The translations under genes and the position numbers were made by a program. The notes under the pieces were generated by a model. It did no database searches and was not told where the DNA came from. It saw only the letters and a program-made list of their open reading frames with translations. From assembly GCF_025154015.1 (NCBI RefSeq), contig NZ_JAOAMV010000006.1, positions 108,517-172,516 of the forward strand: DNA of 64,000 nucleotides. Direction: 5' to 3'. The stretch comes from Tsuneonella litorea (GTDB lineage Bacteria; Pseudomonadota; Alphaproteobacteria; Sphingomonadales; Sphingomonadaceae). Below, piece after piece: positions 1 through 8,953 of the stretch (its first letter is position 1; each line of letters begins with the position of its first letter).

Positions 1-725
1 GCGAGCGGCGCGGCGACCAGCACGGTGGGAATGCGGACCGCGCTGCTCAGCTCTCCGAAATAGACGTACTGACCAGCAATCCCCTGCGCCGTGAGGCCGG
101 CGATCATGACCGCGCCCATCACCAGCACCGCCACGCGCTGCTCGTAAGCGACCGCGAGCTCCTCAATCGCGAAGGCGATCCCCGCGAGCGGGGTGTTGAA
201 CGCTGCCGCCACGCCAGCGGCGCCGCCGGCTATCAGCACCCCCGCGCTCAGCGGTACCCGCAGCCAATTGTGAACCTGGACCATCAGTGCCGCAGCAAGC
301 TGGACAGTCGGTCCTTCGCGCCCAACCGCCGCACCGCCGAAGAGCGCGGCGATCGTCAGGCCGACCTTGGCGAACGCCGCTTTCAACGAGACGAGCACGC
401 CACTCCCCGCATCGTCCGGATGCCGCGCTGCGGCGATGACCTGGGGAATGCCCGAACCGCGGATTTCCGGCGCGAACCGTAGCGTAAGCGCGGCGATGGC
501 CACGAACATCGCGGGGGTCACGACCAAGTGGGTCCACGGCCGCGCCGCCTGCATGGCGAGGAAAAGGTGCTGGGCGCGGTCGCCCGCCCACGCGAAGCCG
601 AGGGCGGCAAGGCCGATCAGCACCGCGCCCACCAGCGTCGCCGCACGGCGCTGCCAGTCAGCCGCCGTGACGAGCGCGTCGGGCAGCGATCGGCGCACAT
701 GGGTCCAGCTGACGGGAAAGCGCAT
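1..725 (-). CDS. ClC-family chloride channel/exchanger, N-terminal part (runs off the left edge)
   Basis: An open frame runs from an ATG at 725 to the left edge, giving about 241 residues without a stop. It carries the ClC selectivity motif GSGIP (about residues 90-94) and GREGP (about 135-139), followed by a glycine/alanine-rich stretch containing FNTPLAGIAFAIEEL, all diagnostic of the family. The glutamate of GREGP is present. In known members this gating residue marks H+/Cl- exchangers rather than pure channels, so an exchanger in the inner membrane is likely (inference). Several hydrophobic helices are visible. The C-terminal half, including any CBS domains, lies outside the window. The ATG at 741 is out of frame, so 725 is the better start. 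Confidence 0.88.
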   Translation of the reverse strand, partial: MRFPVSWTHVRRSLPDALVTAADWQRRAATLVGAVLIGLAALGFAWAGDRAQHLFLAMQAARPWTHLVVTPAMFVAIAALTLRFAPEIRGSGIPQVIAAARHPDDAGSGVLVSLKAAFAKVGLTIAALFGGAAVGREGPTVQLAAALMVQVHNWLRVPLSAGVLIAGGAAGVAAAFNTPLAGIAFAIEELAVAYEQRVAVLVMGAVMIAGLTAQGIAGQYVYFGELSSAVRIPTVLVAAPL

Positions 726-902
726 CTTGGACCAAGCGCATATGGCCCGCGCCGGGTCCCGTCCACCCCGCCGGCCGCGATGTGCGGCCGGTCGCGGCTG
801 CGCGTCGCGGTTCAGATTTCGGACAGCCTGGATGAACTAGCTTGCGAATCGTTAACAGGTAACCGCAGGTGGTGGGGCGGTTCTTGGACGAAAGGACGCC
901 CA

Positions 903-1862
903 ATGAACGTGAAGACCTTCCTGCGCACCTGCGGGGCATCGGCGCTGGTCGCCGCCGTCTCGCTCGGTGCTTTCGCCGCGCCCGCCGCTGCCGACGAGCG
1001 CCCCGACAGGCCCGGCCGCGCCGAGCGCGCGAACCCGGACGAAGTGCGCCAGCAGTGGCAAAGCCGCCGCGCCGAACGCCGGCAGGCCGTACAGGAAAGC
1101 CAGCAGCCGCGCGCCGAACGGACCTGGTCGGCACCCCAACGCGCCGAACGCGCCCAGGAGCGCAGCGGACGCGACTGGAACCGACGCGAAAACAACAGCT
1201 GGGGCCAGGCCCGTGCCGCCCAGGCGCAGCAGGCCCAGGCTCGGCAGGCCCAGGCTCAGGCCGACGCGCAGCGCCGGGCTGAGGCACAGGCCACGAGCCG
1301 CCGGGATTCGCGCGACTGGAGCCGCAGCGGCGGCGACTGGAGCCGGGGCCGTGATCGCAATCCTACTTATGCCGACGGCACGCGCAATCGCACCTACCGC
1401 GACGGGTATCGCGACGGCCGCGCGTCCGACGACCGGCACGATCGGGACGGCTATCGCAGCGGCTACCGTGACGGCGATCGCACCAGCCACTATCGTGACG
1501 GGCGCCGCTGGGACGGGCAGCGCGACGGTCGCCGGTACGACCGCGATCATCGCCGGTGGAGCCACGACTGGCGCCGCGACAACCGCTACAACTGGTACGG
1601 CTATCGCAGCGCGCACCGCAACGTCTATCGTCTCGGCGCCTACTACGCGCCGTACCGCAACTATCGCTACAGCCGGCTGAGCATCGGGGTCTATCTCGAC
1701 AGCCTGTTCTTCGGCAGCCGCTACTGGATCAACGATCCGTGGCAGTATCGCCTGCCGCCGGCCTACGGCCCCTATCGCTGGGTCCGTTACTACGACGACG
1801 CGCTGCTGGTCGACATCTACAGCGGCGAGGTCGTCGACGTGATCTACGACTTCTTCTGGTGA
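903..1862 (+). CDS. RcnB-family secreted protein with long Arg/Asp/Gly/Tyr-rich repeat region
   Basis: 319 residues from the ATG at 903; the frame is open further upstream but that part has no protein-like character. Residues 1-31 form a Sec signal peptide (FLRTCGASALVAAVSLGAF, cleavage near AAA/DE). The middle is low complexity: an Ala/Gln/Arg block around residues 100-125, then repeated Y-R-D-G units. The C-terminal ~60 residues (YLDSLFFGSRYWINDP...) resemble the RcnB periplasmic domain, with the typical VDIYSGEVVDVIYDFFW ending. RcnB in E. coli modulates Ni/Co efflux; many alphaproteobacterial homologues are uncharacterised, so a metal role is only a family hint. A strong terminator follows, so it is probably monocistronic. 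Confidence 0.85.
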   Translation: MNVKTFLRTCGASALVAAVSLGAFAAPAAADERPDRPGRAERANPDEVRQQWQSRRAERRQAVQESQQPRAERTWSAPQRAERAQERSGRDWNRRENNSWGQARAAQAQQAQARQAQAQADAQRRAEAQATSRRDSRDWSRSGGDWSRGRDRNPTYADGTRNRTYRDGYRDGRASDDRHDRDGYRSGYRDGDRTSHYRDGRRWDGQRDGRRYDRDHRRWSHDWRRDNRYNWYGYRSAHRNVYRLGAYYAPYRNYRYSRLSIGVYLDSLFFGSRYWINDPWQYRLPPAYGPYRWVRYYDDALLVDIYSGEVVDVIYDFFW

Positions 1863-1930
1863 GCTTTCCGGTTCCGGTCGCCCACCGGGATTGAGTGGCC
1901 CGGTCCGGACGATCGAACTGGAGAACTGAA

Positions 1931-1965
1931 CCCCCGCCGGTCACCGCCGGCGGGGGTTCTTTTTG
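1931..1965 (+). terminator. Rho-independent terminator of the RcnB-like gene
   Basis: A perfect 10-bp GC stem (CCCCCGCCGG, 1931-1940, pairing with 1947-1956) has a 6-nt loop and is followed by TTCTTTTT. It lies about 70 nt past the stop of the gene at 903-1862. The opposite strand has no comparable T-run, so it is mainly a plus-strand terminator. Confidence 0.92.
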
Positions 1966-1972
1966 CCCGCTG

Positions 1973-2533
1973 TCAGGCCCTTGGCGTCCCGAACGGGAGC
2001 ATCCGCCACAAGTTGCCGTCCTTGTCCCAGAACGTGTGCTTCAGCGCGCCGATCACGTGCAGCGCGATCAGGTAGATCATGATCGATCCGCCGGTGTGGT
2101 GCGCCTCGAAGATCGTCTTGCCGAGGTCCTTGTCCAGCCCGGTCGGCAGCACAGGTATGGCGAACAGACCGAAGAAGTCGACTGGCCGCCCGTTGAGCGA
2201 ACTGGCGATCCACCCGCCCAGCGGCAGCGCGATCAAAAGCACGTAGAAGGTCACGTGGGTGACGCGCGCAAGCATCCGCTCCCAGCCCTTCAGACGCGCC
2301 GAGAGCGGCGGGGTCTTGTGGACCAGCCGCCAGGCGAGGCGCAGCAGCGTGAGCGCAAGGATGGTCATGCCCAGCGCCTTGTGCGTCGCCATCAGGCTGG
2401 CGCCGGCTTCGCGGGGGCCCTCGTGCGCCGCTTCGGCCAGCCGCCAGTTCACGATGACCGCGATCGCGATCGCCCAGTGAAGGAGCATCGCCACCCCCGA
2501 ATACCGCACGCCCGGCTGTCCATTCATCGTCAT
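1973..2533 (-). CDS. Cytochrome b561-family membrane protein
   Basis: 186 residues, about four transmembrane helices. Histidines sit where the bacterial b561 / Ni-hydrogenase cytochrome b fold (Pfam cytochrom_B561 type) places haem ligands: LLHWAIAI near the N-terminus, ATHKALG in helix 2, and the final helix region with EAHHTGGS and IALHVIGALKH. Members shuttle electrons between quinone and periplasmic or membrane partners; the partner here is unknown. It starts with ATG at 2533, with a second in-frame ATG two codons later. It converges on the terminator of the preceding gene, and the divergent neighbour is the oxygenase at 2608. Confidence 0.87.
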   Translation of the reverse strand: MTMNGQPGVRYSGVAMLLHWAIAIAVIVNWRLAEAAHEGPREAGASLMATHKALGMTILALTLLRLAWRLVHKTPPLSARLKGWERMLARVTHVTFYVLLIALPLGGWIASSLNGRPVDFFGLFAIPVLPTGLDKDLGKTIFEAHHTGGSIMIYLIALHVIGALKHTFWDKDGNLWRMLPFGTPRA

Positions 2534-2607
2534 CCTCCCGCACCTGTCAGGGGTGCGCTTGTAGCCACGGGTTTGCGCGCCGCAAGCCGCTTGCTAGGAC
2601 CGGCGCC

Positions 2608-3276
2608 ATGGCGACCACCGAGATGATTCCCGACAAGGATGCGCTGCGCCGCGTGGGCGAAGCCGTGCGCAAGCGCCTGCAAAGCGACCCGCGGGTCTAC
2701 CAGGTGCCCACCGACAAGGCGGAGATCTTCGCCGTCGGCGATTTCCTCAGCCCGTCGGAGTGCCAGCGGCTGATCCTCATGACCGACGTCGTCGCCCGGC
2801 CAAGTTCCCTGTACGACCAGGACTATTCGACGGGTTTTCGCACGTCGTATTCCGGCGACCTCGACCCGCACGAGCCGCTGGTCAAGGCGGTCAGCCGGCG
2901 GATCGACGACCTGCTCGGCATCAACCCCGTCTGCGGCGAGGCGATCCAGGCGCAGCGGTATTTCCCCGGCCAGCAGTTCAAGCCGCACAATGACTGGTTC
3001 TACACCGACCAGGACTATTGGAAGGGCGAGCGCAAGCGCGGCGGGCAGCGCGCGTGGACGGCGATGGCGTTCCTCAACACCGTCGACAAGGGCGGGGAAA
3101 CGCATTTCGTCGAGGTCGGCGCCAAGATCGAGCCCAAGCCCGGCGTGCTGCTGGTGTGGAACAACGCCTTGCCTGACGGATCGCCGAACGAGAACACGCT
3201 GCACGCCGGCACGCCGGTCGAGGAAGGCGTGAAGTACGTCCTCACCAAGTGGTACCGCACCCGCCGCTGGAAATAA
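2608..3276 (+). CDS. 2OG-Fe(II) oxygenase, prolyl 4-hydroxylase-like
   Basis: 222 residues. The jelly-roll iron site is readable: HxD in PHNDWF (His127, Asp129), the distal histidine in NTLHAGTPV (His199), and a basic residue for 2-oxoglutarate about ten residues later (KYVLTKW). The region FLSPSECQRLI near residue 47 is typical of the P4H alpha-subunit family start. Such enzymes hydroxylate proline or other residues using O2 and 2-oxoglutarate; the substrate here cannot be told. No signal peptide is seen, so it is cytoplasmic. It stands alone between divergent and convergent neighbours. Confidence 0.85.
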   Translation: MATTEMIPDKDALRRVGEAVRKRLQSDPRVYQVPTDKAEIFAVGDFLSPSECQRLILMTDVVARPSSLYDQDYSTGFRTSYSGDLDPHEPLVKAVSRRIDDLLGINPVCGEAIQAQRYFPGQQFKPHNDWFYTDQDYWKGERKRGGQRAWTAMAFLNTVDKGGETHFVEVGAKIEPKPGVLLVWNNALPDGSPNENTLHAGTPVEEGVKYVLTKWYRTRRWK

Positions 3277-3283
3277 CCCGCGC

Positions 3284-3832
3284 CTACTTGTCGGCGAGGA
3301 CTTCCCCGACGACGCCCTCGAGGTTTTCCTCCGCCCGCTTGGCGCCCTTTATGGCGATGTGCATCATCCGGTCGAGCTTGCGTGACAGGCGGACGAGTTC
3401 GAGCTGCGCGCGCAGGTTGACCTCGTAGTCGTGCCGCGCGGCGATGCGGTCCTTTTTCGCCTGGCGGTTCTGGCTCATCAGGATGATCGGGGCCTGGAGC
3501 GCGGCAAGGGTCGACAGCGAAAGGTTCAGCAGGATGAACGGATAGGGATCGAAGTCGATGCCCCAGGCCTGCGCGACATTCAGGCCCATCCAGAGAGCCA
3601 TCAGCGCGACGAATACGCAGATGAACCCCCAGCTGCCGCCAATCGCGGCCACGCGATCGGCCATACGGTCGCCGAACGTTGCGGACAGCTGTGCCGCCTC
3701 GGCGGCATCGACCCCGATATACGTCCCCGCCGCCACGCGGTGGATGACGTCCTGTTCCTCTTCGTCGAGTTCGTGCAGCTCACGGCCGAGCAGGTCCCGG
3801 GCCAGTTTCTCGGGGTCGGCCGGCCGGGTCAC
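3284..3832 (-). CDS. DUF1003 membrane protein
   Basis: 182 residues, starting with a GTG at 3832 that overlaps the lysS stop (GTGA), so it is probably translationally coupled to lysS. Two hydrophobic helices (about residues 67-85 and 100-120) flank a short loop. They are followed by the conserved LQAPIILMSQNRQAKKDR segment that defines DUF1003, then a charged C-terminal helix. Members are inner-membrane proteins of unknown role. The first ~40 residues are an acidic soluble segment. Coupling to lysS is seen directly; a functional link is not established. Confidence 0.88.
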   Translation of the reverse strand: MTRPADPEKLARDLLGRELHELDEEEQDVIHRVAAGTYIGVDAAEAAQLSATFGDRMADRVAAIGGSWGFICVFVALMALWMGLNVAQAWGIDFDPYPFILLNLSLSTLAALQAPIILMSQNRQAKKDRIAARHDYEVNLRAQLELVRLSRKLDRMMHIAIKGAKRAEENLEGVVGEVLADK

Positions 3833-5436
3833 CGCGACAGCGCCTCGGCGATCAGCTTGCGGGTGTTGGCTATGCCATAGAGCGCGATGAAACTGCCCAT
3901 GCGCGGTCCCTGGTCGCTGCCCAGCAGCGTACGGTAGAGCGCCTGGAACCAGTCGCGCAGCGACGCGAACCCGAACTCCTCGCGCTTGCCGATCTCGTAC
4001 ACCATCGTCTGCAAATCTTCCGACGGCGTGTCGGGTTCCATCTTTGCCAAATGTTGGTCGAGTTCGCGCAAGGCCGCCGCCTCGTTCGCGGCGGGCTTCG
4101 CACGCACGAGTCCCGGCGCGACGAATTCGCGGTTGTAGGCGAGCGCGGTGTCGACCAGCCGGTCGAGCGCGGGGTGCGCGGCCGGATCGGCTTCGTCGAC
4201 GTAATTGCCGAGGTAAGACCAGACCTGTTCGCGCGTCGCGTGCGGACCGAGAACGCCGACGAGGTTGAGCAGCAGGGCATAGGTGACTGGCAGGTTGTCG
4301 CCCGCGCCAGCGCGCGAGGGATCGGTGGCGCCCAGCAGGTGCCAGACCGGATTGCCCAGTTGCTTGTCGAGCGGCTGGTCGGCCAGCGCCGCGCGAAACT
4401 GCCAGTAATCATCGACCGCGCGCGGGATCACGCCCGCGTGCAGGCTCTTGGCGCTCTTGGGATTGGGAAAGATGTAGAAGCCCAGGCTCTCTTCGCTGCC
4501 ATAGGTCAGCCATTCCTCGATCGTGAGGCCGTTACCCTTGGACTTGGAAATCTTCTCGCCGTTGGCATCGAGGAACAACTCGTAGACCAGACCCTCGGGC
4601 TTACGCCCGCCGAGCACAGCAGCGATCTTGCCGGACTGCACCCCGCTGTCGGTCAGGTCCTTGCCGTACATCTCGTAATCGACGCCCAGTTCGACCCAGC
4701 GCATCGCCCAGTCGACCTTCCATTGCAGCTTGGCCATGCCGCCCAGCGCCGATTGCTCGACAATCGCCCCGTCCTCGTCGGTGAAGCGGATCGTGCCCGC
4801 CTCGGCATCGACGACCTCGACCGGCACTTGCACCACCCGCCCGCTCGTTGGGCTGACCGGCAGCACCGGGGAATAGGTGGCGGCACGCTCGGCCCTGAGC
4901 GTCGGCAGCATGATGTCGAGGATCGCCTGGTAATTGCGCAACACGCCTCGCAGTCCGTCGTCGAACGCGCCCGAATTGTACATCTCGCTCGACGAGACGA
5001 ACTCGTACTCGAAACCGAACCGGTCGAGGAAGCGGCGCAGCATCGCATTGTTGTGGGCCGCGAAACTATCGTATCCGGCCCCGAAGGGATCGGGGATGCG
5101 GCTGAGCGGCTTGCCGAGGTTGTCGGCCAGAAGCTGCGCATTGGGCACGTTGTCGGGCACCTTGCGCAAGCCGTCCATGTCGTCGCTGAAGGCGACCAGC
5201 CGCGTCGGCGCCCCGCCGGTGAGCGCCTCGAACGCGCGGCGCACGAAGGTGGTGCGCAGCACTTCCTGGAAAGTGCCGATGTGCGGCAGCCCGCTGGGGC
5301 CGTAGCCGGTTTCGAACAGCACGGGGCGTCCGTCCGGCCGGCGGCCGTCGGGGTAGCGCCTGAGGAGCTTGCGCGCCTCCTCGAACGGCCAGGCCTTGGA
5401 CGTGCGGGCGGCGGCGGCGAGGTCGATGTCAGTCAT
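3829..5436 (-). CDS. lysS: Lysyl-tRNA synthetase, class I
   Basis: 535 residues. This is the class I type common in alphaproteobacteria and archaea, not the class II enzyme of E. coli. The HIGH-like motif is GPSGLPHIGTF (residues ~47-56) and the KMSKS-like motif is KISKSKGN (about residue 294). It charges tRNA-Lys. The frame is open for 24 more codons upstream, but the ATG at 5436 (MTDIDLAAA) matches where the family begins; the extension is not protein-like. It ends in a GTGA overlap with the DUF1003 gene. Confidence 0.95.
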   Translation of the reverse strand: MTDIDLAAAARTSKAWPFEEARKLLRRYPDGRRPDGRPVLFETGYGPSGLPHIGTFQEVLRTTFVRRAFEALTGGAPTRLVAFSDDMDGLRKVPDNVPNAQLLADNLGKPLSRIPDPFGAGYDSFAAHNNAMLRRFLDRFGFEYEFVSSSEMYNSGAFDDGLRGVLRNYQAILDIMLPTLRAERAATYSPVLPVSPTSGRVVQVPVEVVDAEAGTIRFTDEDGAIVEQSALGGMAKLQWKVDWAMRWVELGVDYEMYGKDLTDSGVQSGKIAAVLGGRKPEGLVYELFLDANGEKISKSKGNGLTIEEWLTYGSEESLGFYIFPNPKSAKSLHAGVIPRAVDDYWQFRAALADQPLDKQLGNPVWHLLGATDPSRAGAGDNLPVTYALLLNLVGVLGPHATREQVWSYLGNYVDEADPAAHPALDRLVDTALAYNREFVAPGLVRAKPAANEAAALRELDQHLAKMEPDTPSEDLQTMVYEIGKREEFGFASLRDWFQALYRTLLGSDQGPRMGSFIALYGIANTRKLIAEALSR

Positions 5437-5552
5437 CGACCGCGCCTTGCAATGTCCGGGGGTGCGAAGGCAAGCGCCTTGCACAGGGAAAATGGCAGCG
5501 CGATGCACCGGGCGAAGCGGCCGGCCCGTCGCGCTACCGGATTACGGACGGC

Positions 5553-6008
5553 TCAGTTGCGCCACTGCCCCGTGCCGCTGCCCTTTCCCATCTTGCCCGC
5601 ATAGGTGATACCGCCACCCTTCTTCGCGTACATCCCGGTCTTGCCGTACAATCCGCCGACACAGCCGATCATCGTGCGCTCCTTGTCCTGGAAATTGCAT
5701 CCCCAGACCGAGGAGTAGTTGCCCGCCGCGCTTTCGGCGTCGCAGATCGCATGCATGTGGAAAATCGCGTTGTTGGGCGGCTGCGTGGTGCTGATGCAGG
5801 TATAGGTCTCGCTGGTCTTCTTGCCGTCCGCCCACGTCGTCTGCGTGGTGCCGGTCCAGTAGGAACCGGCGACCGGCACGCCATCGGGCCCGACGGTGCC
5901 GACGTTGACCGGCGCGTTTGACATGGCGTCGAACGTGAATGTCTGCGCGGCGGCCGGTGAAGCAATGAGCGCGGTCGCGCCAAGGAGTGTTATGACAATT
6001 GAACGCAT
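5553..6008 (-). CDS. Small secreted protein of unknown function
   Basis: 151 residues from the ATG at 6008. A clear Sec signal peptide (IVITLLGATALIASPAAAQ, cleavage after AAAQ/T or AAA/Q) is followed by a compact domain with four cysteines (CISTT, AICDA, WGCNF, IGCVGG) that could form two disulfides. The C-terminus is Gly/Lys-rich. I do not recognise the family with certainty. It may be periplasmic or exported. Located between lysS and a divergently transcribed helicase gene; nothing in the context suggests a pathway. Confidence 0.78.
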   Translation of the reverse strand: MRSIVITLLGATALIASPAAAQTFTFDAMSNAPVNVGTVGPDGVPVAGSYWTGTTQTTWADGKKTSETYTCISTTQPPNNAIFHMHAICDAESAAGNYSSVWGCNFQDKERTMIGCVGGLYGKTGMYAKKGGGITYAGKMGKGSGTGQWRN

Positions 6009-6071
6009 GGACGTTTCCCCCAAATGAGGGTCCACCCGACGTCCGATCAGCGATCCAAGATCCGGTGACGT

Positions 6072-6090
6072 ATCTTGCAACCCGCAAGAT
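6072..6090. promoter_or_regulatory. Inverted repeat in the divergent promoter region
   Basis: ATCTTGC-N5-GCAAGAT, a perfect 7-bp inverted repeat inside the 214-nt gap between the secreted-protein gene (start 6008) and the helicase gene (start 6223). It could be a dimeric-regulator operator or a small hairpin; no regulator is encoded beside it. Confidence 0.35.
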
Positions 6091-6222
6091 GCCAATTCCA
6101 CGACGACGGCAAGACCCGTCGATTCGCGGCCCGTGCAAAGACTACTCCTATGCCGCGCGCTGTCCAGCGGAACCGGTTTTCATGCTTTCCCGCTGTTGCC
6201 GTTTCGTTCTAAGCCGCGCGGG

Positions 6223-8943
6223 ATGACCCCGCTCGCCTTGCCCGCCCTTCACGCCAGCCACGCCGGAACCTGGCTTCGCGACGCCGCCGGCACGCGGGGG
6301 TGCAGCAAGGGCGACGCGGTGACCGCCGCCGCGGATACACCGCTGCTCCTGCTGAACGCGCCGCTGGTAGCGACCCGGCTCGGCTACCCCGACCTGTCGG
6401 GGCTCGACCTGCTCGAACTGTTCGCCTTCGTCCACCCCGCCCGGTTTGCGGTGCCCACGCCGAAGGGACTGGCGCACGCCCTGGGCCTCGACGAACCGAG
6501 AGGCGACGACGCGGTCCCTGCGTTTCTCCAGCTCGCCGCCGGCCGGTTGATCGCGACGTGCGAGGCGGATGACTGGCCCGAGCGCGAGGGCGCCTGGTCG
6601 ACGCTGCAGTCGCTGGTGCGGTTGCGCTGGCCGTGGGCGCAGGTCCTCGTGCCGCACGTCCGCAAGCCCGAGCGCGCCGAACGCTGGCTGTTCGCGCGGT
6701 TGCCCGAGTGGGAGGAAACGCCCGAGCGCCCGCAGCCCGCGCACGTTCTGATCGAGGAGGAAGAGGTCGAGGCCCGGCTTGCCCGGCTTACCGGCGAAGG
6801 GTCAGAACGCCGCGAAGGCCAGCGCCGCTACGCGCGCGAGGCGGGCAGCGTGTTCGCCCCTCGGTCGAAGCGCGGCGTCCCGCACGTGCTGCTGGCGCAG
6901 GCGGGCACCGGCATCGGCAAGACGCTGGGCTACCTGGCACCGGCGTCGCTGTGGGCGGAGAAGTCGGGCGGCACGGTCTGGGTGTCGACCTTCACCAAGA
7001 ACCTCCAGCGCCAGCTGCGCGGCGAAAGCGGCCGCGCCTGGCCCGCCGCGCGCGCCGACGGATCGCGGCCCGTCGTGGTGCGCAAGGGGCGCGAGAACTA
7101 CCTGTGCCTCCTCAACTTGGAGGACGCGCTGCAGGGCGGCTTCGGCGGGAGAGCAGCGATCCTCGCGCAGCTCGTCGCGCGCTGGGCGGCATTTTCGCAG
7201 GACGGCGACATGATCGGCGGCGACCTGCCCGGCTGGCTCGGCACGCTGTTCAGGAAGCGCGGGATCGCGGCGCTGACCGACCAGCGCGGCGAATGCGTCT
7301 ATGCCGGGTGCCCGCATTACCGGAAGTGCTTCATCGAACACGCCGCCCGTGCCTCCGCGCAGGCCGATCTCGTGATAGCGAACCACGCGCTGGTCATGGT
7401 CAACGCAGCGCGCGGGCGCGACAGCGGCCAGCGCCCGACGCGCATCGTCTTCGACGAAGGGCACCACGTGTTCGAGGCGGCCGACAGCACCTTCGCCGCC
7501 GCGCTGACCGGCGCCGAGGCGATCGAACTCAGGCGCTGGATCGTCGGCCCGGAGAAGCAGTCGCGTGGGCGGCGGCGCGGGCTCGCCGCGCGGCTGGCCG
7601 ACGTCGCGAGCTATGACGAAGCGGGCGGCAAGGCGATCGAGGCAGCGCTTGAGGCGGCACAGGCGCTGCCCGCCGACGGCTGGCTCCAGCGGCTGGTCGA
7701 AGGCGTGCCCCACGGCCCGGTCGAGGCGCTGCTCGGCGCGGTGCGGGCGACAACCTATGCGCGCGACGAAAGCGGCGGGCAGGAAGCGGGCTACGGGATC
7801 GAGACCGAGGCGGCGGGCCTCGACGGACCGGTGGTCGAACTTGCCGCGCAGGCAGCCGGCGCGCTCGCAGCGATCCGTTCGCCGCTGCTGCGGCTCGGCG
7901 GACGGCTCGAGGCGATCCTTGCCGATCCGCCCGACTGGCTCGATGCGCAGGGCCGCGCGCGGATCGAGGGAGCCCGCCACTCGCTCGGCTGGCGCTGCGA
8001 CCTGCTGGCGGCGTGGGAGGCGTTGCTCGACCGACTCGGGGGTCCCGGCGACCCGGAGTTCGTCGACTGGCTCGCGGTCGAGCGCAGCGACACGCGCGAG
8101 TTCGACGTCGGCCTCCACCGCCACTGGCTCGACCCGATGAAGCCGTTCGCGCACGTCGTGCTCGAACCCGCGCACGGCGTCATGCTGACGAGCGCGACGC
8201 TCAAGGACGGGCCGGACTGGGACGCGGCGGTCGCCCGCAGCGGGGCGCACCACATCGAGGTCCTGCCCCGGTTAGGCGAGGCGGAAAGCCCGTTCGACTA
8301 CGCTAACAACGCCGAGGTCCTCATCGTCACCGACATCCAGCGCGGCGACATTCCCGCGCTGGCCGGGGCTTACGGGCGGATCATCGAGGCGAGCGGCGGC
8401 GGCGTGTTGGGGCTGTTCACCGCGATTCGGCGGCTGCGGGCGGTCCACGGGCGGATCGCCGACCGGCTCGCGCGATCGGGCCTGCCGCTCTATTCGCAGC
8501 ACGTCGACCCGATCGACACGGGCACGCTGGTGGATATCTTCCGCGACGATCCGGCCTCGAGCCTGCTCGGCACTGACGCCTTGCGCGATGGGGTCGACGT
8601 GCCCGGACGCTCCCTGCGTTGTGTGGTCCTCGAACAGGTTCCATGGCCGCGCCCGACGATCCTTCACCGCGCCCGCCGCGCGGCCGGCGGTGGCGCAGCC
8701 TACGACGACCGGATCATCCGCGCACGGCTGGCGCAGGCGTTCGGCCGGCTGATCCGCAGCAAGGACGACCGCGGGCATTTCGTCGTGCTCTCGCCCGCCT
8801 TTCCCAGCCGGCTGTTGACCGCCTTTCCGGCGGGCACCCCGGTCCGGCGCGTGACTCTCGAGGAGGCTTTACAACGGCTCGCCGAGGGGCGATGCGGCGC
8901 CGAGGACGTTCGCGCCGACGCCGCGGCGCCGCAGGAAGGATGA
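6223..8943 (+). CDS. ATP-dependent DNA helicase, DinG/XPD-type with Fe-S cluster
   Basis: 906 residues from the ATG at 6223 (30 upstream codons are open but unlikely). Walker A is TGIGKT (about residues 229-234) and the DEAH-type box is FDEGHH (about 409-414). Between them four cysteines (about 295, 358, 363, 369; the last three in CVYAGCPHYRKC) form the [4Fe-4S] site of the XPD/DinG superfamily 2 helicases. The C-terminal half has motifs such as VMLTSATLKD, LLGTDALRDGVDVPG and QAFGRLIRSKDDRG. Such enzymes unwind 5'-3' DNA and resolve unusual structures during repair. The N-terminal ~200 residues are specific to this alphaproteobacterial group. sixA follows 10 nt later. Confidence 0.9.
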   Translation: MTPLALPALHASHAGTWLRDAAGTRGCSKGDAVTAAADTPLLLLNAPLVATRLGYPDLSGLDLLELFAFVHPARFAVPTPKGLAHALGLDEPRGDDAVPAFLQLAAGRLIATCEADDWPEREGAWSTLQSLVRLRWPWAQVLVPHVRKPERAERWLFARLPEWEETPERPQPAHVLIEEEEVEARLARLTGEGSERREGQRRYAREAGSVFAPRSKRGVPHVLLAQAGTGIGKTLGYLAPASLWAEKSGGTVWVSTFTKNLQRQLRGESGRAWPAARADGSRPVVVRKGRENYLCLLNLEDALQGGFGGRAAILAQLVARWAAFSQDGDMIGGDLPGWLGTLFRKRGIAALTDQRGECVYAGCPHYRKCFIEHAARASAQADLVIANHALVMVNAARGRDSGQRPTRIVFDEGHHVFEAADSTFAAALTGAEAIELRRWIVGPEKQSRGRRRGLAARLADVASYDEAGGKAIEAALEAAQALPADGWLQRLVEGVPHGPVEALLGAVRATTYARDESGGQEAGYGIETEAAGLDGPVVELAAQAAGALAAIRSPLLRLGGRLEAILADPPDWLDAQGRARIEGARHSLGWRCDLLAAWEALLDRLGGPGDPEFVDWLAVERSDTREFDVGLHRHWLDPMKPFAHVVLEPAHGVMLTSATLKDGPDWDAAVARSGAHHIEVLPRLGEAESPFDYANNAEVLIVTDIQRGDIPALAGAYGRIIEASGGGVLGLFTAIRRLRAVHGRIADRLARSGLPLYSQHVDPIDTGTLVDIFRDDPASSLLGTDALRDGVDVPGRSLRCVVLEQVPWPRPTILHRARRAAGGGAAYDDRIIRARLAQAFGRLIRSKDDRGHFVVLSPAFPSRLLTAFPAGTPVRRVTLEEALQRLAEGRCGAEDVRADAAAPQEG

Positions 8944-8953
8944 TCGAAGAAAA

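Noticed and set aside
528..902. N-terminal extension of the RcnB-like gene
   Set aside because: It overlaps the ClC gene region, has no protein-like character, and would bury the signal peptide that starts at 903.
1220..1560. Short repeats resembling a CRISPR or satellite array
   Set aside because: The repeats are in frame, coding for YRDG and AQAR units of one protein, with no regular spacer structure.
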